Origin: Providencia alcalifaciens
Lineage (GTDB): Bacteria; Pseudomonadota; Gammaproteobacteria; Enterobacterales; Enterobacteriaceae
Assembly (NCBI GenBank): GCA_025961275.1
Contig: JAOQNJ010000001.1
Span: 1,013,353 to 1,077,352, forward strand
Length of the DNA: 64,000 bases
Direction: 5' to 3'
In this document: positions 35,841 to 45,230 of the stretch, one piece after another
How positions within the stretch are numbered: the first letter of the stretch is position 1
Layout of the letters: the number at the start of each line of letters is the position of its first letter
Program-made: the position numbers and the translations under genes
Notes under the pieces: model-generated
What the model was told of the DNA's origin: nothing
What the model saw: only the letters and a program-made list of their open reading frames with translations
Databases searched by the model: none

Positions 35841-35898
35841 ATTGAACCGCATCCTTCAAGTTAGACTAACAGCGTCCAACTTTGAGGTGCAGTTCAAT
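35841..35898 (-). terminator. Long palindromic hairpin after the sugar ABC operon
   Basis: ATTGAACCGCATCCTTCAAG... pairs imperfectly with ...AACTTTGAGGTGCAGTTCAAT around TAACAGC. On the minus strand it ends in a T run, so it can terminate the operon. Its size also suits a mobile palindromic repeat. No gene is seen in the rest of 35528-35930. Confidence 0.6.
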
Positions 35899-35930
35899 AA
35901 GGCGAGTTCTCCAGGGGGTTACCGGATAAT

Positions 35931-36950
35931 TTAACCTGCCCCGCGGCGATTTTTAGCATAAGTATCAAAAGCAACCGCTAAGATAATAATCAATCCTGTA
36001 ATAATCTGTTGGTAATAAGCCGAGACATTCATTAACACTAAACCATTTATCAACAGCCCCATAATGATTGAACCAATGATTGTGCCACCTATTCTTCCAT
36101 ACCCCCCCATTAGCGATGTTCCGCCGATAACCACAGAAGCAATAACACGTAATTCAAATGTCATTCCTGCCACCGCTTCAGCACTACCTAATCGTGCACT
36201 TAATACAAATCCAGCTAAGCCCGCTAAACAGCCAATGACGACATATACACTCACTAAAACACGTTTTACATTTACACCCGCCAGACGCGCTGCTTCCTGA
36301 TTACTCCCTACTGCATAAACAAAACGTCCCCAACGACTTTTATGCAAAGCTAAGTAGCCAATCAATGCAACAATTGCAAAAATCCAAATTGGTACCGAAA
36401 TTCCCAGTAATTCCCCCCGCCCCCACCAGCGATATCCTGCATCAAAGCCTGATATCGGCGCACCATCATTAATAACAAGCGTTAAGCCACGCCAAATTGT
36501 CATCCCGCCCAATGTAACTATAAAAGGAGGAATATTGAGTTTAGTGATGCCAAGTCCATGTAAAAAACCAATTCCAGTACCAACAGCTAAACAAATCGCT
36601 AACCCCACCAACCAACTCATTCCTCCCCATGCTTCTGGGTCTAAGCCGACTAAATTGTCGCCTTTAATAATAAATGCTGCGGTCATCGCACTAACAGCCA
36701 GTATCGACCCCACGGATAAATCGATACCAGCAGTTAAAATAACCAATGTCATTCCAACAGCCATGATGCCGTAGATTGATACCTCAGTTAAGATATTGAT
36801 GGTATTATGTTCTGTCAGAAAATTACTATTTTGGGTTTGAAAAAACAGTATTAATAACACCATAAAAATCAATACACCAAAGCGCTCAAAAAAGGCAATA
36901 AAATCGACTTTTTTACGGCCATGAGCCGTAGAAGATTGTTGTTGCAGCAT
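35931..36950 (-). CDS. Sugar ABC transporter permease (RbsC-like, CUT2 family)
   Basis: 339 residues from ATG 36950, which has AGAGG upstream; an in-frame extension would overlap the ATPase gene. Eight to ten membrane segments are visible, with the CUT2 permease signatures TAGIDLSVGSILAV and SVVIGGTSLMGGYGRIGGT. It is the third gene of a binding-protein/ATPase/permease operon, 11 bases after the ATPase gene. Overall similarity is to ribose-type systems. The exact sugar cannot be inferred. Confidence 0.92.
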   Translation of the reverse strand: MLQQQSSTAHGRKKVDFIAFFERFGVLIFMVLLILFFQTQNSNFLTEHNTINILTEVSIYGIMAVGMTLVILTAGIDLSVGSILAVSAMTAAFIIKGDNLVGLDPEAWGGMSWLVGLAICLAVGTGIGFLHGLGITKLNIPPFIVTLGGMTIWRGLTLVINDGAPISGFDAGYRWWGRGELLGISVPIWIFAIVALIGYLALHKSRWGRFVYAVGSNQEAARLAGVNVKRVLVSVYVVIGCLAGLAGFVLSARLGSAEAVAGMTFELRVIASVVIGGTSLMGGYGRIGGTIIGSIIMGLLINGLVLMNVSAYYQQIITGLIIILAVAFDTYAKNRRGAG

Positions 36951-36961
36951 ATAAACCTCTC

Positions 36962-38518
36962 TTATACGGCTATTTCTGTGGGTGAATTCTGATGACAAAT
37001 TGCCATCATCATCATTAATTTTTCTTCTGTCGCATCATCACCTTTGATTTCTCCCGATAAGCGCCCTTCACTCAACGTGATGATCCTGTCTGAAATCGCG
37101 AGAACTTCAGGTAAGTCTGATGAAATAACAATCACCGCGACACCTTTTTTAGCCATTTCAAAAATAACCTGATGTACTTCTGATTTGGTACCAACATCAA
37201 TACCCCGTGTTGGTTCATCAACAATTAATACTTTTGGGTTCATTGCCATACAACGCGCGAGGATCACTTTCTGTTGATTACCACCAGAAAGTTTTCGTAC
37301 TTCTTGCTCATAACTTGCCATTTTAATTTGCAGTGCCTGTTTATAGCTCTCTATCAACGCGTTTTCTTTTTTTGTATCTACCATCCAGCCCATTTTGAGA
37401 AGATTAGATAAGCTGGATATCGATAAGTTATAGCGAATAGAAAGCTCTAATGCGGCACCTTCTTTTTTACGATCTTCAGGCACCAAGGCAATTCCTTTAT
37501 CCAAAGCCTCCATAGGAGACTTTGGTTGATAAGGTACTCCATCAAGTGTAAATTCACCCGTGGTATATTTATCTGCCCCGAACAAACAGCGAGCAACTTC
37601 GGTTCTCCCCGCCCCCATCAATCCAGCAATACCGAGTATTTCACCCTCATGCACTTCAAAATTAACACCATGAAGCGCGATACCATGTGGGTCGAGTGCT
37701 GGTTTTTCTTTGCATAAATTCTTCACTGAAAGGCGTACGGGCTTATCTCGATGGTAGGTTTCACTGTGAGGTCTACGCTCAAAAATAACATTACGCCCTA
37801 CCATCATGCGGATGATTTCTTGTACTGAAATATCAGTAACATTCCCTGAGCCTGTGTATCGACCAACTTGGAATACAGTAAATTTGTCACATATTTGAAA
37901 CACTTCATGTAATCGATGCGTCACATAAATCACACTAACACCTCTGTTTCTTAGCTCCCTGACTACTCGGTGAAGGCTTTCCACTTCAATATCACTCAAT
38001 GCCGCAGAGGGTTCATCCATCACAATTAATTTGGCATTAAGCGTCAATGCACGTGCAATTTCTATCATTTGCTGTTGAGCCACACTAAGTCGTGCAACTT
38101 GCGTCGTTGGTTTGATAGCCAATTGCAGATAATCAAGAACCGCTTTTGCCTCTTGATTAAGGATTTTCTCATTAACCATCCAATACATTTTTAGTGCTTC
38201 TCGCCCCAAAAACATATTCTCAGCAACGGTCATATTCGGCAGTAGATTAAATTCTTGATAAATTGTAATAATACCTTTTTGTTGTCTAGCAATAGGAGAA
38301 TCTGTTACAGAAAGTATTTCACCGTTAAACCAAATGTCTCCACTCGTCTGTGGCTGAGCACCTGCTAGTGCTTTTAAGAAAGTCGATTTGCCTGCACCAT
38401 TTTCACCTAATAATGCATGAACCTCTCCTGGCATAACGGTCATTTGCGCATTACTTAACGCCCAAATTCCCGAGAAGCTTTTAGTTAAATTTGTAATTTT
38501 AAGTAGTGGCTTTGACAT
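36962..38518 (-). CDS. Sugar ABC transporter double ATPase (RbsA/MglA-like)
   Basis: 518 residues with two tandem ABC domains. The first has GENGAGKST, the signature LSVAQQQ and VMDEPSAAL. The second has the degenerate Walker A GLMGAGRTE usual in CUT2 ATPases, LSGGNQQKV and IVDEPTRGIDVGTK. It energises import by the RbsC-like permease. The order here, binding protein then ATPase then permease, is compact and all on one strand. Confidence 0.94.
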   Translation of the reverse strand: MSKPLLKITNLTKSFSGIWALSNAQMTVMPGEVHALLGENGAGKSTFLKALAGAQPQTSGDIWFNGEILSVTDSPIARQQKGIITIYQEFNLLPNMTVAENMFLGREALKMYWMVNEKILNQEAKAVLDYLQLAIKPTTQVARLSVAQQQMIEIARALTLNAKLIVMDEPSAALSDIEVESLHRVVRELRNRGVSVIYVTHRLHEVFQICDKFTVFQVGRYTGSGNVTDISVQEIIRMMVGRNVIFERRPHSETYHRDKPVRLSVKNLCKEKPALDPHGIALHGVNFEVHEGEILGIAGLMGAGRTEVARCLFGADKYTTGEFTLDGVPYQPKSPMEALDKGIALVPEDRKKEGAALELSIRYNLSISSLSNLLKMGWMVDTKKENALIESYKQALQIKMASYEQEVRKLSGGNQQKVILARCMAMNPKVLIVDEPTRGIDVGTKSEVHQVIFEMAKKGVAVIVISSDLPEVLAISDRIITLSEGRLSGEIKGDDATEEKLMMMMAICHQNSPTEIAV

Positions 38519-38575
38519 AAAAACTCCTTTTCAGGAAAACAGGGCTCATAGAGCCCTGAATAGTGTTGCTGATGA

Positions 38576-39511
38576 CTATTTCAATTCACCAATACGTTCA
38601 GCTTGGTCAAGATTGTCTTTATTAATAAGGGTAGGTGCGTAATCTGCGCCGGTGATTTCTTTTTTATCGCGAATATTATCAACTAATTGTCCCATTGCTG
38701 TTTTAACTGCATAGCCTGCACGCTGATCCGCCGTTACCGCCATCCAACCTTCTTTAATACGGCTTAATGCTTCTGGGCCTGCATCAAAACCAGTGACAAG
38801 GATTTCACCTGGTTTGAAACCTTGAGCGCTTAATGCTTCGATAGCACCGAGCGCCATATCATCATTTGCTGATAAAATAACATCGGGTTTTTTAGGTAGG
38901 GAAGGTAACAAGCTTTCGGTAATTCTCATCCCTTCTGCTCGCATCCAGTTACCATTTTGATCTGCCACTAAACGGTACTTGCTGCCCCCTTCATTTAAGC
39001 TATCACGGATACCTTTAGTGCGTTCAATATTGGAAGATGACCCTGGTTGACCCGTTATTAAGATCAAATCAGCTCCATCTGGAAATTGCTGTTTTACATA
39101 TTCTGCAATAGCATGACCGCCTTTATAGTTATTAGCGCCGAAGTGAGGAACTGGTTTTTGTGCATTGATGGTTCTATCAAGTGTAACAACGGGTAAGCCT
39201 GCTTTTTGAATATCTACAACAGCATCTGCAATCGCGTTAACATCATTAGGTGAAACAATAAAACCTTGTGCGCCACGCGTTATGGCATTTTCAATATCGG
39301 CAACTTGCTTAGGCGAGCTACCCTGCCCATCTAATACTTGAATATTAACATCTAACTCTTTAGCCGTTTTCACTGCAGATTTTTGCATGTGAACTTCAAA
39401 GGGACTTGCCAGTGTTGGTGGACTAAACACAATCTGCTCATTTTTTGCCATTGCATAAGTTGTAAGTCCGAGTACAGCAACCAGCGCGGTTAATTTCATC
39501 ATATTTTTCAT
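38576..39511 (-). CDS. Periplasmic sugar-binding protein (RbsB-like)
   Basis: 311 residues from ATG 39511 (AGGG upstream), starting a signal peptide (MKNMMKLTALVAVLGLTTYA). Type I periplasmic-binding fold: ITRGAQGFIVSPNDVNAIAD, GLPVVTLDRTIN, DVILSANDDMALGAIEAL. First gene of the CUT2 operon. There is no kinase, isomerase or regulator gene beside it, so the sugar is unknown. Two palindromes upstream (39625-39638, 39795-39810) are candidate operators. Confidence 0.92.
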   Translation of the reverse strand: MKNMMKLTALVAVLGLTTYAMAKNEQIVFSPPTLASPFEVHMQKSAVKTAKELDVNIQVLDGQGSSPKQVADIENAITRGAQGFIVSPNDVNAIADAVVDIQKAGLPVVTLDRTINAQKPVPHFGANNYKGGHAIAEYVKQQFPDGADLILITGQPGSSSNIERTKGIRDSLNEGGSKYRLVADQNGNWMRAEGMRITESLLPSLPKKPDVILSANDDMALGAIEALSAQGFKPGEILVTGFDAGPEALSRIKEGWMAVTADQRAGYAVKTAMGQLVDNIRDKKEITGADYAPTLINKDNLDQAERIGELK

Positions 39512-39624
39512 TTCGCCCTTCCCACTGATTATGAGTGCATGTTCTATTTTCATTGCGCCATAATATTTAACATTGCGATAACATAGGTACAACCCAATGA
39601 AACATACATTCCAAATTTAGTTAT

Positions 39625-39638
39625 ATGAAAATTTTCAT
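39625..39638. promoter_or_regulatory. Palindromic candidate operator 1 of the sugar ABC operon
   Basis: ATGAAAATTTTCAT is a perfect 14-bp palindrome 114 bases before the binding-protein start. Its GAAA...TTTC form recalls operators of RpiR-family sugar regulators. Confidence 0.4.
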
Positions 39639-39794
39639 TTTTGTCGAGTTGGTTACGAAATTGAAATTTTAAAGCTAAATTTATTCTATAGAGATCACAC
39701 ATTCATCTGCATGATTGAATCATTTATTTGTCACTACTGCTTAGTATCGGCAATATTGAATAGGTATATTTGGAAGGGAAATATTGGGATTTTG

Positions 39795-39810
39795 TGAAAT
39801 TTTTATTTCA
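39795..39810. promoter_or_regulatory. Palindromic candidate operator 2 between the sugar operon and ygeA
   Basis: TGAAATTTTTATTTCA is a perfect inverted repeat (6 bp around TTTT) with the same GAAA...TTTC style as site 1. It lies in the divergent region 39512-40025, which holds no gene. Confidence 0.35.
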
Positions 39811-40025
39811 TAAGTCATTCTAGAAACACAAGTTACCTGTGACTACTTATTTGAAAATAGATATAATTATAAATTTAAGCCAAGTATTTATTTAAAATTA
39901 CTAGATTAATCAGATTTTACTATTTTGTTATTTTCCTATTGAAAAATTTTAAGACTGTTATACTAGAATTATTAATTCCCCCCTAAATAATCAATAATAA
40001 TACTTAACTATTGAGAGGTAACACC

Positions 40026-40718
40026 ATGAAAACTATAGGACTAATTGGCGGGATGAGTTGGGAATCTACTTTACTTTACTATAAACAAATTAATGAAGGG
40101 GTTAAACAACAGCTCGGTGGTCTTCATTCAGCTAAAATAGCCTTATACAGTGTCGATTTTGCCGAAATAGAGTGTATGCAATCCTTAGGTCAATGGGATC
40201 TTGCGGGTGAATATCTGGCTCAAGCAGGTAAAAATGTTGAACAAGCTGGAGCTGATTTTATTCTACTTTGTACGAATACAATGCATAAAGTTGCGGATAA
40301 AATTGAGCAACGTATCAATATCCCTTTATTACATATTGCAGATGCAACTGGTGAATGTATTGTAAAATCAGGACTCAAAAAAGTGGGTTTGTTAGGAACT
40401 GCATTTACAATGGAACAACCTTTTTATAAAAATCGCCTCTGCGATAAATACAATCTTTCTGTTATTACACCAACGACAGAAGATAGAAAAATTATTCATG
40501 ATATTATTTATCAAGAGCTCTGTTTAGGGAAAATAGATGCTAACTCGAAGCAACAATATCAACGTATTATGGCATCTCTTGTCGCACAGGGTGCTGAAGC
40601 GATTATATTTGGATGTACTGAAATAACACTTCTGGTTAATGAAAATGATACATCAGTCCCTATTTTTGATACCACAGCATTGCATTCACAAAAAGCTATT
40701 GAACTCGCGCTAAACTAA
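40026..40718 (+). CDS. ygeA: Broad-spectrum amino-acid racemase (Asp/Glu racemase family, YgeA)
   Basis: 230 residues from ATG 40026, with GAGAGG 7-8 bases upstream. PLP-independent racemase fold beginning MKTIGLIGGMSWESTLLYYK, with the two catalytic cysteines in FILLCTNTMHKVAD and IIFGCTEITLL. The match to E. coli YgeA is high along the whole length. It makes D-amino acids, possibly for cell-wall editing. Divergent from the sugar ABC operon. Confidence 0.93.
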   Translation: MKTIGLIGGMSWESTLLYYKQINEGVKQQLGGLHSAKIALYSVDFAEIECMQSLGQWDLAGEYLAQAGKNVEQAGADFILLCTNTMHKVADKIEQRINIPLLHIADATGECIVKSGLKKVGLLGTAFTMEQPFYKNRLCDKYNLSVITPTTEDRKIIHDIIYQELCLGKIDANSKQQYQRIMASLVAQGAEAIIFGCTEITLLVNENDTSVPIFDTTALHSQKAIELALN

Positions 40719-40760
40719 TCATTAAAAAGTACTTAACCTCTAATTTGGTACTCAAAAAAA

Positions 40761-40847
40761 TTAGAAATGAAAATAGATCAAAAGCAACGCTATACTGATA
40801 AACATAAATAAAAGATGTAACTGAGGATGCATGCTTAAGATACTCAT
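40761..40847 (-). CDS. 28-residue single-helix membrane peptide (unlisted small ORF)
   Basis: ATG at 40847 is preceded by AAAGGAGG with 5-base spacing, one of the best ribosome binding sites in the window, and a TATAAT-like element lies upstream. The peptide begins MSILSMHPQLH and ends in a hydrophobic segment (LLFMFISIALLLIYFHF) long enough to span the membrane. A T run follows on the minus strand. No family recognised. It lies antisense and downstream of ygeA. Confidence 0.55.
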   Translation of the reverse strand: MSILSMHPQLHLLFMFISIALLLIYFHF

Positions 40848-41225
40848 ACAACCTCCTTTACTATAATTATAAAATAGATAAAGCCTCTATAGTGAGCTAA
40901 ATGATGATGATTTATGAGTAATTCTTCCCTAGTCACTCATTACTATTATTATTATCACAAAACTACGCACTTACACCTACAGTGAATTACTTAATTTATA
41001 ATAATTAATTATATTATTTTTATACTTTTTTAGCTTTAATATCTATAACTGTACAAATTAGATGTTATTTGAAACAATTTATTTTTTAATTACTATTTAA
41101 CAAAAATAAAACCTCTATAATATTAATAATACGATGTAAATTTAAAAAATGACCAGGTTATACTATTGAATTACTGAATTTATCTCTGATAATAGCCTAT
41201 CTATTTATCTCATGGATGTGAACTC
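40848..41225. other. Very AT-rich intergenic stretch
   Basis: It contains the promoter of the small membrane ORF at 40847 and, by position, that of the XRE gene. No other gene or repeat is seen. Confidence 0.45.
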
Positions 41226-41477
41226 ATGAATCAACCAAGTTCTAGAGATATCGCTTTAGGAAATTTCATTAGGAACATGCGTATATCTCGTTATATCTCG
41301 ACAGCAGAAATAGCAGAAACATTAAAAATATCAGAAAATAACTATATTCAATATGAAGCAGGTATAGTTTCTATTTATATCGATCACCTTGTGATTATTT
41401 CTTATATTCTCAAGGTTGATCTTAATCTTCTACTCTATGTTTTTGAAAACTCTCGAAACCATAATACTTGGATATAA
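41226..41477 (+). CDS. XRE-type helix-turn-helix regulator
   Basis: 83 residues. The helix-turn-helix spans most of the protein: LGNFIRNMRISRYISTAEIA then ETLKISENNYIQYEAGI. It then has a short hydrophobic tail (DLNLLLYVFENS). Size and layout recall the MrpJ-type fimbrial regulators of Proteus and Providencia, but no fimbrial operon is near. The base composition is more AT-rich than core genes here. Confidence 0.75.
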   Translation: MNQPSSRDIALGNFIRNMRISRYISTAEIAETLKISENNYIQYEAGIVSIYIDHLVIISYILKVDLNLLLYVFENSRNHNTWI

Positions 41478-42038
41478 CAATATCTTTCCTTATATACAGT
41501 AGATAGTAGGGCTAGATGTCCTGCTGTATAAAAAATAGGCATAAAATACTCAACTGGCGTTTTGATCTCAAAATCAAAGAGATTATGTTCACCTCTCTAT
41601 TTGATTTACAAATAAGGCTCCTAGTTAAACAGAATACATCTTCGTCTCGTATCAAACACGTCATTTTAACATCAAACATAACTGATACTTTACCAACAGA
41701 AAATTCATCTACCATTTAGTAATAATTGAATATCAATTTATTAGGATTATCGTTGTTGAGCTCATTGACCTAAAAATGCTAATCAAGAACAATCACTGAT
41801 AGAAAAAACATAACCAATTGATATTACCAAGTATAAAAACAACATCAATTATATAAAGTGCCTACCAAACGCGGAACTAGAAAATCCGTTTGCGATTAAT
41901 TGATATCCTCAATAATTTTTTAAAAATAAATGTCGTTTTGCTATGTTCAAAAAACAAAAACTAATTTATTCTTGAATAGAGCTCATTAGCTTACTTAAAA
42001 GGTACAGAAATTTTATTTTTAGATTGCGGGAGGTTTGT
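41478..42038. other. AT-rich intergenic stretch
   Basis: Opposed open frames at 41512-41719 have no ribosome binding site or protein-like composition. I regard this as non-coding. Confidence 0.45.
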
Positions 42039-42116
42039 ATGTATCTCGTATATACGATTATTGTTATTGTTTTCTTTATATCGTTAACATCAAAAGGTCC
42101 ATCAGATAGTGAGTAG
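42039..42116 (+). CDS. 25-residue single-helix membrane peptide (unlisted small ORF)
   Basis: ATG at 42039 has GGGAGG 5-6 bases upstream. The peptide starts MYLVYTIIVIVFFISLTS and ends KGPSDSE: one membrane helix with a short polar tail. A strong terminator follows 60 bases after the stop, as expected for a short monocistronic transcript. No family recognised; type I toxins and small regulatory membrane peptides have this form. Confidence 0.55.
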   Translation: MYLVYTIIVIVFFISLTSKGPSDSE

Positions 42117-42175
42117 GTCTGTTTTGATATTAAAGAAAAGCAAATAGGATATATGTATGTCATGTGATTACCATT

Positions 42176-42212
42176 AAAAGCCCTCCATATTAATTATGAT
42201 GGGCTTTTAATT
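42176..42212 (+). terminator. Terminator after the 25-residue ORF
   Basis: TAAAAGCCC and GGGCTTTTA enclose a loop with further pairing and are followed by ATTTTCC. T-rich on both strands. Confidence 0.7.
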
Positions 42213-42267
42213 TTCCTAGCAATCGTCTTCAAGCAAGTTCAGTAAGCTTATTGTTTAAACATTTACT

Positions 42268-43016
42268 TTATGCAAACCCACCATTCACACGAATAACCTG
42301 TGAGTTTATCCAGCTTCCATTTGACCCTACTAACGTTGAAACAACGTTGGCAATCTCTTCTGGGGTTCCAATGCGTTCAAGAGGGCATAACTTAGAAATC
42401 GCATTTATTTGTTCCTCACTTTTACCGTTAAAAAACAAATCTGTACCTGTTGGCCCCGGCGCAACTGCATTTACAGTAATATTACGGCCGCGTAGTTCAT
42501 TCGCTAAAACGTGTACTAATTCTTCAACTCCAGCTTTCGATGCAATATAAGGTCCATAAGTTGGGAAAGATTTTGCAATCACACTGGTTGAGAGGGCTAC
42601 AATTCGCCCACCATCGCTAATATTTTCAGCTGCATTTGCAAACACCAGAAAAGTACCTCGTAGATTTGTATTAATGACCTTATCGAAATCAGCCAAACCT
42701 ATTGTGCTAATTTTAGTCAATGGCATAATACCTGCGCTATGCACAACAACATCAATCTTACCATTTAAGGATTTCGCCTTTTTAAATAACTGGCTTACCT
42801 CAGTTTCATTCGCAACATCTGCTTGTATGGCGACCGCTGTGCCACCATTAGAGACGATCGTATTTACCGTTTCTTGTGCGCTGGCTACATTACCTGAGTA
42901 ATTTACAATGACGTTAAAACCATCTTTTGCCAATCGCTCTGCAATTGCACGACCAATACCACGTGATGCACCTGTGACTAAGGCAGTTTTGTTTGCTGTA
43001 TTCGTGTTGTCCTCAT
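42268..43016 (-). pseudogene. SDR-family oxidoreductase with a frameshift just after the start
   Basis: The long frame encodes a classical 3-ketoacyl-reductase-like SDR: TALVTGASRGIGRAIAERLA (cofactor loop), VVVHSAGIM, YGPYIASKAGVEEL (Tyr-x3-Lys) and NAVAPGPTGTDLFFNG. The natural start ATG (43014-43016) is followed by AG then GAC AAC ACG AAT ACA; one base is missing, so ATG is out of frame with the rest. Without it the first usable codon is a TTG at 42931-42933, past the cofactor loop. Probably inactive, unless this is a sequence error. Confidence 0.8.
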
Positions 43017-43374
43017 CTTTCGTCGTAACTAGCGATTACTCTTTGATTTAATTAAAAAATCAATATTAGCTTTTAGGTGAGAGCAAAAAAAACACTCTTC
43101 ACTGACTCTTTATGAACGCAACTCTTTCCCGTCCAATTATTATTCGATATATTTTTCGATATTCTGTTGTGCTTACTTTTAGGCATCTCCCCAAAGCCCA
43201 TAAATATATCAACACGTATAAAACCACATTATGCTGAGTTTTGTTTCAAATTAAACTACAAAATAAAACTAGAAATTGGCTTTTTTTTTGAGAAATTTGA
43301 TTATATTTACTATCTTTTATGAATATACTCAGCAGTTAAAGAAACTTTAGTGGATCATTAATAGGAAAGTAGTC
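43017..43374. other. Intergenic stretch between the SDR and lipoprotein genes
   Basis: AT-rich divergent promoter region; no gene, repeat or clear operator seen. Confidence 0.45.
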
Positions 43375-43587
43375 GTGAATAATAAAGTCAAAACATCTCT
43401 GCTATTATCTGTGCTAGTACTACTCTTAGCGAGTTGCTCTTCAAAAATCAAACACCCAACCAACCAAAATGGGTGTACTGTTAAGATAGATACACCTGAA
43501 GGCTCCATGCCAGGAAAAATAGAGCAAGCAACAGGGAATTCAACTGAATGCCAAGCAATTGAAAAAGCGATTGATAACGCGATTTAA
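43375..43587 (+). CDS. Small lipoprotein of unknown function
   Basis: 70 residues from a GTG start with AGGAAAG upstream. The signal peptide ends in a lipobox (LLLASC), giving a mature lipoprotein of about 50 residues with two further cysteines (NGCTVKID and STECQAIEK), which may form a disulfide. No family recognised. Stands alone. Confidence 0.65.
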   Translation: MNNKVKTSLLLSVLVLLLASCSSKIKHPTNQNGCTVKIDTPEGSMPGKIEQATGNSTECQAIEKAIDNAI

Positions 43588-43993
43588 CTCCAATCATCAA
43601 CAATAGACGCTTTGTTTGCTTTGATACCTCTATATCAAAATTAAGAACCATAAATAGAGCCTACATTGTAGAAAGTAACAAGGTTAGTTATTCATGTTTA
43701 TTTAAAAGAATATCTCTGAATTGCTTCCTTTTTACTTACCAGTATCGAAAGACTCCCGCCCTTCTGCTATCATTATTGGCTTAGCGATTTCTTTGCCGTA
43801 GATGGTCTTTAATTTTTTGTCGGTTAGCTTGTTTAGCTCAAGTATATCGCCCCTAATTCTTATGCAATCGTCTTATATGTTAACGAAGATAGAATTGCAT
43901 TCAGTCAGAAGTAATAAGAGCAGCAGAAAATAAAAAAGAACTTATTTATCAGCAAATTAACTTACAATTAGCAACAATACAGAACAATAGAAA
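43588..43993. other. Intergenic stretch upstream of ttcA
   Basis: Mostly featureless. On the minus strand, 43732-43872 encodes a protein-like 46-residue stretch without a start codon (contains GDILELNKLTDKKLKTIYGK), which may be the relic end of a lost gene. The ttcA promoter must lie near 43880-43990. Confidence 0.35.
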
Positions 43994-44908
43994 ATGAACG
44001 CACAGAAAGAACAATATAACTTTAATAAGTTACAAAAAAGATTACGCCGTGATGTGGGGCAAGCCATTGCCGATTACAATATGATTGAAGATGGTGATCG
44101 CATTATGGTATGTCTGTCTGGCGGTAAAGACAGCTATACCTTACTTTCTATTCTGCAAAGCCTGCAAAAAAGTGCACCAATCTCTTTTTCTCTGATTGCT
44201 GTCAATTTAGACCAAAAACAGCCCGGGTTTCCTGAGCATATCCTGCCAGAATACCTTAGTAACCTCGGTGTAGAATACAAAATTGTTGAAGAAAATACGT
44301 ATGCGATTGTTAAAGATAAGGTTCCTGAAGGTAAAACAACCTGTTCCTTATGCTCTCGCTTGCGTAGAGGCATCTTATATCGTACTGCAACAGAGTTAGG
44401 TGCGACCAAAATTGCACTTGGGCACCATCGTGATGATATATTACAAACACTTTTTCTGAATATGTTTTTCGGTGGAAAATTAAAAGGTATGCCACCTAAA
44501 TTAATGAGCGATGATGGTAAACATATCGTTATTCGCCCTCTGGCATATTGTCGTGAAAAAGATATTGAACGTTACTCTGAAGCAAAAGAATTTCCAATCA
44601 TCCCTTGTAACCTTTGTGGTTCACAACCTAATTTACAGCGCCAAGTGATTAAAGATCTACTTCGTGATTGGGATAAACATTATCCTGGCCGAATTGAAAC
44701 GATGTTCCGAGCAACTCAAAATGTTGTTCCATCACATTTATGTGATACTGAGCTATTTGACTTTAAAAATGTTTCACATGGCGATGAAGTCATTAACGGT
44801 GGTGATCTCGCGTTTGATCGTGAGGATTTACCCACTCAATTACCTATAGATGATGACGATATACCTGAATTTGTTACAGAACGTCTTAATGTTATTGAAG
44901 TAAACTAA
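43994..44908 (+). CDS. ttcA: tRNA 2-thiocytidine synthetase TtcA
   Basis: 304 residues (E. coli 311). The PP-loop [17 protein letters not shown] activates the tRNA base with ATP; the Cys pair in [15 protein letters not shown] and a further cysteine (PCNLCGSQ) bind the [4Fe-4S] cluster. It thiolates cytidine 32 of several tRNAs. Core synteny with zntB is retained, as in other Enterobacterales. Confidence 0.96.
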   Translation: MNAQKEQYNFNKLQKRLRRDVGQAIADYNMIEDGDRIMVCLSGGKDSYTLLSILQSLQKSAPISFSLIAVNLDQKQPGFPEHILPEYLSNLGVEYKIVEENTYAIVKDKVPEGKTTCSLCSRLRRGILYRTATELGATKIALGHHRDDILQTLFLNMFFGGKLKGMPPKLMSDDGKHIVIRPLAYCREKDIERYSEAKEFPIIPCNLCGSQPNLQRQVIKDLLRDWDKHYPGRIETMFRATQNVVPSHLCDTELFDFKNVSHGDEVINGGDLAFDREDLPTQLPIDDDDIPEFVTERLNVIEVN

Positions 44909-44914
44909 TCAATT

Positions 44915-44945
44915 TGGCCACCTTAGATTATAGGTGGTCAACCTT
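44915..44945 (+). terminator. Terminator of ttcA
   Basis: TGGCCACCT and AGGTGGTCA pair with one mismatch; ACCTTTTC follows, 6 bases after the stop codon. Confidence 0.65.
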
Positions 44946-45202
44946 TTCAAATTTCAAATTAAGCACCTATCACTTATTAAGCTTTGATGTATGAATCAAG
45001 ATGCTAGGGGTTGTTGATATTTGCTGCTTATGTTTACCACGTTCAATAATTAAAATAACAGCAATTCTATTATACCAAGCATCATATTGGTTAAAAAAAC
45101 ATCCCCCTATACACAAATAAAAGCGCCCTTCAAAGATCATCCTCCCGAATTACTAAACCATTAATATGTGCTCTTGCGAACAAATAATAGTATTTTAGGC
45201 AT

Positions 45203-45230
45203 AAAAAAAGCCGGTGTAAGATACATCGGC
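45203..45230 (-). terminator. Terminator downstream of zntB
   Basis: GCCGGTGT pairs with ACATCGGC (one G-T) and is followed on the minus strand by seven T. It lies about 175 bases past zntB. The stretch between 44946 and 45405 otherwise shows no supported gene. Confidence 0.7.

Noticed and set aside
41512-41719. Two opposed open frames of 67 codons
   Set aside because: They mirror each other on both strands, lack ribosome binding sites and do not look like protein.
41966-42163. Minus-strand open frame of 65 codons
   Set aside because: No ribosome binding site; the plus strand here has the better-supported 25-residue ORF and a terminator.
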